Source: Brachybacterium squillarum M-6-3 (GTDB lineage Bacteria > Actinomycetota > Actinomycetes > Actinomycetales > Dermabacteraceae). From it: a stretch of 64,000 nucleotides of DNA. The position numbers and the translations under genes are program-made. The stretch lies in NCBI RefSeq assembly GCF_000225825.1, contig NZ_AGBX01000001.1, positions 496,001 to 560,000 of the forward strand, read 5' to 3'. Below, piece after piece: positions 60,063-64,000 of this stretch (its first letter is position 1; each line of letters begins with the position of its first letter). The notes under the pieces were generated by a model, which saw nothing but the letters and a program-made list of their open reading frames with translations, did no database searches and was not told where the DNA came from.

Positions 60063-60524
60063 TCAGGCGGGCGGGGCGGGGTGGATCAGGCGGAAGCGCT
60101 CGCAGACCACGGGCATGTCCGGGGCGAAGCCGCGGGCGCCGAACTCCCCCCAGAAGGCCTCGTGCCCGCGGCGCCAATCCTCCAGCGTGCGGTCGCCCTC
60201 CCCCTCCGCGTGGGCGTGCTCGGCGCCGACCTGGTCGAAGGGCAGGATCCGGACCGCGGTGGTCTCGAGGACGGCGCGGGGCCGGCCGCGACCGTCGAGC
60301 ACGATCGAGAGGTCCCCGACCTGCGGGACGGGCTCACCGTCGTCCTCGTGGTCCCACAGCGAGGCGGCGGTGCCGGTCTTCGTTCCGGCCAGGACCAGGG
60401 CCAGCAGCTCCTCGGCGTGCTCGGCGGTGGCGCTGAAGGCCCAGGCCGGGGGCGGTGCGGCCGGGAGCCCGGGGACCTGCTCCCGCACCCGTCCCCAGAA
60501 CTCCGTGTGGTCCTCGCTCGTCAT
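60063..60524 (-). CDS. ASCH-domain protein
   Basis: This 153-residue protein has an ASCH fold, a PUA-like RNA- or nucleotide-binding domain. Residues about 28-150 contain FSATAEHAEELLALVLAGTK and TGTASLW-like TGTAASLWDHEDDGEPVPQV, then GDLSIVLDGRGRPRAVLETT and the closing GFAPDMPVVCERFRLIHP. The lysine in GTKTGTAA and the C-terminal basic residue match reported hydrolase-type ASCH proteins. No partner gene is obvious; its function in this organism is unknown. Confidence 0.85.
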   Translation of the reverse strand: MTSEDHTEFWGRVREQVPGLPAAPPPAWAFSATAEHAEELLALVLAGTKTGTAASLWDHEDDGEPVPQVGDLSIVLDGRGRPRAVLETTAVRILPFDQVGAEHAHAEGEGDRTLEDWRRGHEAFWGEFGARGFAPDMPVVCERFRLIHPAPPA

Positions 60525-60604
60525 GGACCGAGCCTACGGGCGGCGACGGCGTGTCTCCGCCCGGGACCCCTCCCGCCGGTCATGCCTGCCGACGGAGCGC
60601 GTAC

Positions 60605-61477
60605 TCAGCCCTCGGCGGCGGAGAGGTCGAGGCGCTCGGGGTGGGTGTAGAGGTTCATCCGGCCGTCGCCGTCCTCGGCCGCGCGGGTGAAGCCGACCAG
60701 GGTCATGCCGAGCTCGCGGGCGGTGTCGACGGCGAGGGAGCTGGCGGCGGAGACACAGGCCAGCAGGGGAATGCCGGCCATCGCGGCCTTCTGGGCGATC
60801 TCGAAGCTCGCACGGGAGGAGACCAGCAGGAAGCAGTCGCTCAGCGGCAGCCGGTCCTCCAGCAGGGCCCAGCCGATCACCTTGTCCACCGCGTTGTGGC
60901 GGCCCACGTCCTCCCGCACCGTCAGGATCTCCCCGTCGCGACCGACCAGGGCGGCGGCGTGCACCCCTCCGGTGCGGGCGAAGACGGGCTGGCGGGCGGC
61001 CAGGTCGCGGGAGGCCTGCAGGATCACCCGCGGGTCCAGGGACCACGTGCGCTCCAGCCGGTGGCGGCTGCGATGGCGGACGTCGTCGATGCTCTCCGCA
61101 CCGCACACCCCGCAAGCGGACGAGGTGGTGAAGGAGCGCGTGACCAAAGGGTTCAGCCGGGGCCGGGCGGAGGTGAACTCCATGACGTTGTAGGTGTTGC
61201 GCGGCAGGCCGGTGTCGTCCTCGACCACGGCGCCGTCGCAGTAGCGGGCCTCGGCGACGTCCTCGCGGCTCTCGATCAGCCCCTCCGCGTGCAGGAAGCC
61301 GTGGATCAGCTCCAGGTCGTGCCCCGGGGTGCGCATGGTGAGCGAGAGCCGCTGCCCGTCCAGCCGGATGTCGAGCGGTTCCTCGACGGCGACGTGGTCG
61401 CCCTTGCGCCCGGCGTACAGGCGCCCCTCGCGGACGCGGACGGTGCGCACGCGCGCCTGCTCGGTGACCCTGCCCAT
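60605..61477 (-). CDS. fdhD: Formate dehydrogenase accessory sulfurtransferase FdhD
   Basis: This 290-residue protein delivers sulfur to the molybdenum cofactor of formate dehydrogenase. It has EPLDIRLDGQRLSLTMRTPG near the start, the sulfur-transfer CxxC in SSACGVCGAESIDDV, FARTGGVHAAALV and EDVGRHNAVDKVIGWAL, and VSSRASFEIAQKAAMAGIPL. All conserved blocks are present. No formate dehydrogenase gene is visible in this window, so its client must be encoded elsewhere. Confidence 0.95.
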   Translation of the reverse strand: MGRVTEQARVRTVRVREGRLYAGRKGDHVAVEEPLDIRLDGQRLSLTMRTPGHDLELIHGFLHAEGLIESREDVAEARYCDGAVVEDDTGLPRNTYNVMEFTSARPRLNPLVTRSFTTSSACGVCGAESIDDVRHRSRHRLERTWSLDPRVILQASRDLAARQPVFARTGGVHAAALVGRDGEILTVREDVGRHNAVDKVIGWALLEDRLPLSDCFLLVSSRASFEIAQKAAMAGIPLLACVSAASSLAVDTARELGMTLVGFTRAAEDGDGRMNLYTHPERLDLSAAEG

Positions 61478-61499
61478 CCTCCGAGGGTAGTCCCGCTGG

Positions 61500-62021
61500 T
61501 CAGCGGGCGCGGGCCTCGCAGACGGTGCGGGCCACCTCGAGCTCCTGCTCCCAGCCCTCGAGGTTGTCGAGGTGGCGCTGCTCGCGCACGGCGGGGTCCT
61601 CGCTGATGCCGGCGACGCCGCGTTCGCGGACCGTCAGCAGGGTGCCGCCGTCCTCCTCCTGGAGGGTGAACTCGACGGTGGTGCTCGGGAAGTCCTCGAG
61701 CGGGCCGACCTCCCCGCCGAGCCAGCGGAAGCCGGCGCGGTGCGGCGGGTCCAGGTGCTCGGTGGCGATGGTGAACTCGCCGTGCACGGGGTCGGTGACG
61801 GTGGCGACGTCGCCGGTGCGGACGATGGCGTGCTCGCGGTACTCGCCGTCGTTGATGTACCAGCCGGGCTCGGTGATCAGGGCCCAGACGGTCTCCCGGG
61901 GCGCGGCGATGCGCACGGAGCGGCTGATCTCGTCGGGCACCTGGCCGGTCTCCGGGGTGGACACCTCCGGCGCCGGGAAGGGGTCCTCCCCGGTGGCCGG
62001 GGCGTCCTCGTGCTCGGTCAT
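61500..62021 (-). CDS. SRPBCC-domain protein (AHSA1-like)
   Basis: This 173-residue protein has a 30-residue acidic, Pro/Glu-rich N-terminus followed by a Bet v 1-like START fold: ISRSVRIAAPRETVWALITE, PGWYINDGEYREHAIVR, GFRWLGGEVGPLEDFPSTTV and EFTLQEEDGGTLLTVRERGV. Such proteins bind hydrophobic ligands or partner proteins; no ligand can be inferred. Its start lies seven bases after the stop of a second SRPBCC gene on the same strand, so they form an operon. Confidence 0.85.
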   Translation of the reverse strand: MTEHEDAPATGEDPFPAPEVSTPETGQVPDEISRSVRIAAPRETVWALITEPGWYINDGEYREHAIVRTGDVATVTDPVHGEFTIATEHLDPPHRAGFRWLGGEVGPLEDFPSTTVEFTLQEEDGGTLLTVRERGVAGISEDPAVREQRHLDNLEGWEQELEVARTVCEARAR

Positions 62022-62028
62022 CGCGGGG

Positions 62029-62499
62029 TCAGCTCCCGGAGACGGCGCCCGCGAGGAGGTTCAGGGACTGCTCCAGGTCCTCCTCCGCGACCAGCGGGAA
62101 GATCGGCAGCAGGTCCTTGTCGGTGACGTCGGACCAGTCGTAGGTGAGGGTGACGCGGGTGGCGTCGGCGCCCTCGGACTCCAGCGTGTAGAGCCACTCC
62201 CAGCCCTTGGGCTCGTCCTTGGCGTCCTCGTTGGCCGGCTTCCAGCCGATCATCTTGTTCTCGTCGAAGGCGGTGACGTGGTTGTACATCCGGTACTCGC
62301 CACCCATGTGGTCGCCCTCCATGTTCATCACGAACTGCTCGCCGGCCTTCGTGATGCGCTCGGTGTCCTCGGCGCCCCGGACGAATCCGGAGCCGTCGAA
62401 CTCGCGGTGGCGGGCCGGCAGCGAGAGCAGCGAGAACACCTCCTTGGCGGGGACGTCGATGGTGCGGGAGACGGTGATGGACGTATCGGTGTGGGTCAT
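62029..62499 (-). CDS. SRPBCC-domain protein
   Basis: A 156-residue Bet v 1-like (polyketide-cyclase/dehydrase type) protein. It shows ITVSRTIDVPAKEVFSLLSL, PARHREFDGSGFVRGAED, GEYRMYNHVTAFDENKMIGW and TRVTLTYDWSDVTDKDLLP. ATG 62499 gives the natural start MTHTDTSITV; longer in-frame extensions are Arg/Pro-rich and not conserved. It precedes the other SRPBCC gene by seven bases. Function unknown. Confidence 0.85.
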   Translation of the reverse strand: MTHTDTSITVSRTIDVPAKEVFSLLSLPARHREFDGSGFVRGAEDTERITKAGEQFVMNMEGDHMGGEYRMYNHVTAFDENKMIGWKPANEDAKDEPKGWEWLYTLESEGADATRVTLTYDWSDVTDKDLLPIFPLVAEEDLEQSLNLLAGAVSGS

Positions 62500-62671
62500 G
62501 CCCCCACCGTGCCATCGCGGCGGACGCCTGGCCAGCCCCCGGGCCCGACCGTGCGGTCGCCGGGACGGCATCGAGCCTGCTCCTCGTGCCTGCTCGCAGC
62601 CCGGCATCTCCGCGGACCTCCCGGACGCTCCCGCTGCGCCGGATTCCGGGGGGCCGTCCGCGACGGGGCGC

Positions 62672-63565
62672 TCAGTACTCGGCGGCCAGCACGTCCTCGA
62701 GGCGCAGCGGCTCCCGCCCCAGCACGGCGCGCACGTCGCCGCTGACCTCGCCCAGGGCCCCCGAAGCGATGGCCGTGTAGGTGCTGATCCAGGCGGCGAC
62801 CTCCCAGTCGGGGGCGCCGTAGGGCGCGCGGGAGGCGCGAGCCTCCTCCATCGTCTCGTCGACGTAGGTGACCTCGCGGCCGAGCGCCGCCCCCATCCGC
62901 GCGGCGACCTCCTCCAGGCTCAGCGCCTCGCCCCCGGTCAGCTCCAGCACCCGCTCGTCCGCGGGGGCCGGCCCCGTGAGCACCGCGGCGGCGACCTGGG
63001 CGACGTCCTCGCGGGCCACGAAGGCGCAGCGGCCGTCGCGGGCGGGTCCGCGCAGGGTGAGGCCCTCCCCCGCCCAGGGCCGCAGCACGTCGAGGTAGAA
63101 GTCGTCGCGCAGCAGGGTGACGCGCATGCCGCTGCGGGCGGCGGCCTCACGGATGGCGTCCTCGGTGGCGCCGTGGTCTCGGGCCAGGGTGAACTCGGCG
63201 TCCGCGGAGGCGCCGGTGAAGGAGGTGTACACCAGGTGGCCCACCCCGGCTTCGGCGGCGGCCGCCACGGCGGTGCGGTGCTGCGCGACCCGGTCGGCGG
63301 ACTCCCCGGCCGAGACCAGCAGCAGCGCGTCCATCCCGGCGAAGGCCTCCTTGCAGGCGGCGGCGTCGCCGAAGCTCGCCTCGGCGACTTCCGCGCCCTC
63401 GATCCGCGGGGCCCGGGCGGCGGAGCGCACGATCAGCCGCAGCCGCTCCGCGAGGCCGCGCTCGCCCAGCAGGGCGGCGACGCGGCCGCCGAGCTGCCCG
63501 GTGGCGCCCGTGATGCCGAGGCGTCCCGTGTCCGCTGCGGTGGTGTCGTCGTCCGTGGTGCTCAT
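62672..63565 (-). CDS. NmrA-like NAD(P)-binding oxidoreductase
   Basis: This 297-residue atypical short-chain dehydrogenase has the motif LGITGATGQLGGRVAALLGE and lacks the usual YxxxK pair. It continues with VRSAARAPRIEGAEVAEASF, MDALLLVSAGESADRVAQHR, GVGHLVYTSFTGASADAEFT, LARDHGATEDAIR and LTGGEALSLEEVAARMG. This matches the NmrA/quinone oxidoreductase-2-like group, whose members either reduce quinones or act as redox sensors. It is a single gene; 170 bases separate it from the SRPBCC pair. Confidence 0.88.
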   Translation of the reverse strand: MSTTDDDTTAADTGRLGITGATGQLGGRVAALLGERGLAERLRLIVRSAARAPRIEGAEVAEASFGDAAACKEAFAGMDALLLVSAGESADRVAQHRTAVAAAAEAGVGHLVYTSFTGASADAEFTLARDHGATEDAIREAAARSGMRVTLLRDDFYLDVLRPWAGEGLTLRGPARDGRCAFVAREDVAQVAAAVLTGPAPADERVLELTGGEALSLEEVAARMGAALGREVTYVDETMEEARASRAPYGAPDWEVAAWISTYTAIASGALGEVSGDVRAVLGREPLRLEDVLAAEY

Positions 63566-63612
63566 GCCACCAGTATTCCCGCCGGTGTCTCTGCCAGCAG
63601 CCGGACGAAGGC

Positions 63613-64000
63613 TCAGCCCAGCAGACCCTTCGCGGTCAGCCAGTCCGAGGCGATGGTCGCGGAGTCGAGCTGCTCGTCGACGCTGCGGGTGTTCAGGGAG
63701 ATCAGCTCCCCGGTGGTCAGCGCCTCGGTGACGCCGGCGATCGCGGCGGCGGCGTCCTCGTCGATCCGCTCGGAGGCGATCGGCACCACGTTCTGCGGCA
63801 GGATCATCGAGGCCGGGTCCTCGAGGGTGACCAGGTCGTTCGCGGCGATCGAGGGGTCGGCGGTGTAGATGTCGGCGAGCTGCACGGTGCCGTCCAGCAG
63901 GGCCTGCACGGTCAGCGGGCCGCCGGAGTCGGAGACCGGCACCACGGTGACCTGCACGTCGTAGACCTCCTCGGCGCCCTGGGGGCCGTAGGGGCGCTCC
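63613..64000 (-). CDS. Glycine-betaine/choline-type ABC transporter binding protein, C-terminal part
   Basis: A minus-strand gene ends at 63613 and runs off the right edge of the window. The visible 129 residues include the OpuAC-type signature: VVPVSDSGGPLTVQALLDGT, VQLADIYTADPSIAANDLVT, LEDPASMILPQNVVPIASER and SDWLTAKGLLG at the end. These are typical of osmoprotectant (glycine betaine, choline, proline) substrate-binding proteins. The signal peptide and N-terminal lobe are outside the window, as are presumably the permease and ATPase genes. Confidence 0.88.
   Translation of the reverse strand, partial: ERPYGPQGAEEVYDVQVTVVPVSDSGGPLTVQALLDGTVQLADIYTADPSIAANDLVTLEDPASMILPQNVVPIASERIDEDAAAAIAGVTEALTTGELISLNTRSVDEQLDSATIASDWLTAKGLLG

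Overview
The window comes from a high-GC actinobacterium. Core genes look about 70% GC or more with strong G/C third positions. A complete mevalonate operon, a glpDFK locus, SorC- and LacI-type regulators and actinobacterial IS30, IS110, ISL3 and IS256 elements point to a Micrococcales-type genome. Brachybacterium or another member of Dermabacteraceae is my best guess, from general knowledge only. I see no rRNA, tRNA or CRISPR array. LAYOUT: (1) 1-6783 is a mevalonate operon from mevalonate to IPP/DMAPP in overlapping order: mevalonate kinase, diphosphomevalonate decarboxylase, phosphomevalonate kinase, type 2 IPP isomerase, HMG-CoA reductase, HMG-CoA synthase. It is preceded by the tail of another gene, possibly the prenyl synthase found first in such clusters. 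(2) 6800-10360 is a decayed glycoside locus. Two intact LacI-type repressors survive, but their targets (a GH78 alpha-L-rhamnosidase and a second glycosidase) remain only as deleted remnants. (3) 10468-15358 holds a DedA membrane protein, a sirtuin, the 5-oxoprolinase genes pxpA and pxpB/C (fused), and a Nudix hydrolase. (4) 15131-16871 is a 1.27-kb low-GC insertion bounded by two copies of the 3' end of the Nudix gene. It carries an IS30 right-end scar and a small secreted protein (frameshifted) coupled to an unknown ORF. (5) 16872-20316 holds a MmyB-like regulator divergent from an SDR, and an ABC1/UbiB kinase. 

(6) 20367-42266 is a defence island between insertion sequences: IS30 remnant, IS110 and truncated ISL3 on the left, frameshifted IS256 on the right. 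Its core is a six-gene co-directional run (24438-36826): a PLD-like/SNF2 helicase, a DUF4391 protein, a type III methyltransferase (Mod), an AlbA_2/HATPase protein, a type III restriction subunit (Res), and an unrecognised 489-residue protein. Next to it are an Mrr-type endonuclease and two convergent PD-(D/E)XK-like proteins. This is the most likely place for an undescribed system: a type III restriction-modification module carrying extra helicase, sensor-like and unknown subunits. 

(7) 42643-50496 has an MFS transporter and a tetritol (erythritol/threitol) catabolic operon: dehydrogenase, polyol permease, SDR and DhaK-DhaL-type kinase, with a SorC regulator, a recognisable promoter and a 25-bp palindromic operator. 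(8) 50781-53022 is a two-gene module: a KAS III ketosynthase fused to a haem-oxygenase-like diiron-type domain, and an uncharacterised partner. (9) 53146-59731 has an SMP-30/gluconolactonase-type protein, glpD-glpF-glpK, and a divergent SorC-type regulator with a palindromic operator. (10) 60063-64000 has an ASCH protein, FdhD, two SRPBCC proteins, an NmrA-type oxidoreductase and the end of a glycine-betaine-type binding protein. Several intergenic gaps hold long hairpins of similar architecture, and the two polyol operons have GC-rich hairpins a few bases after internal stop codons.
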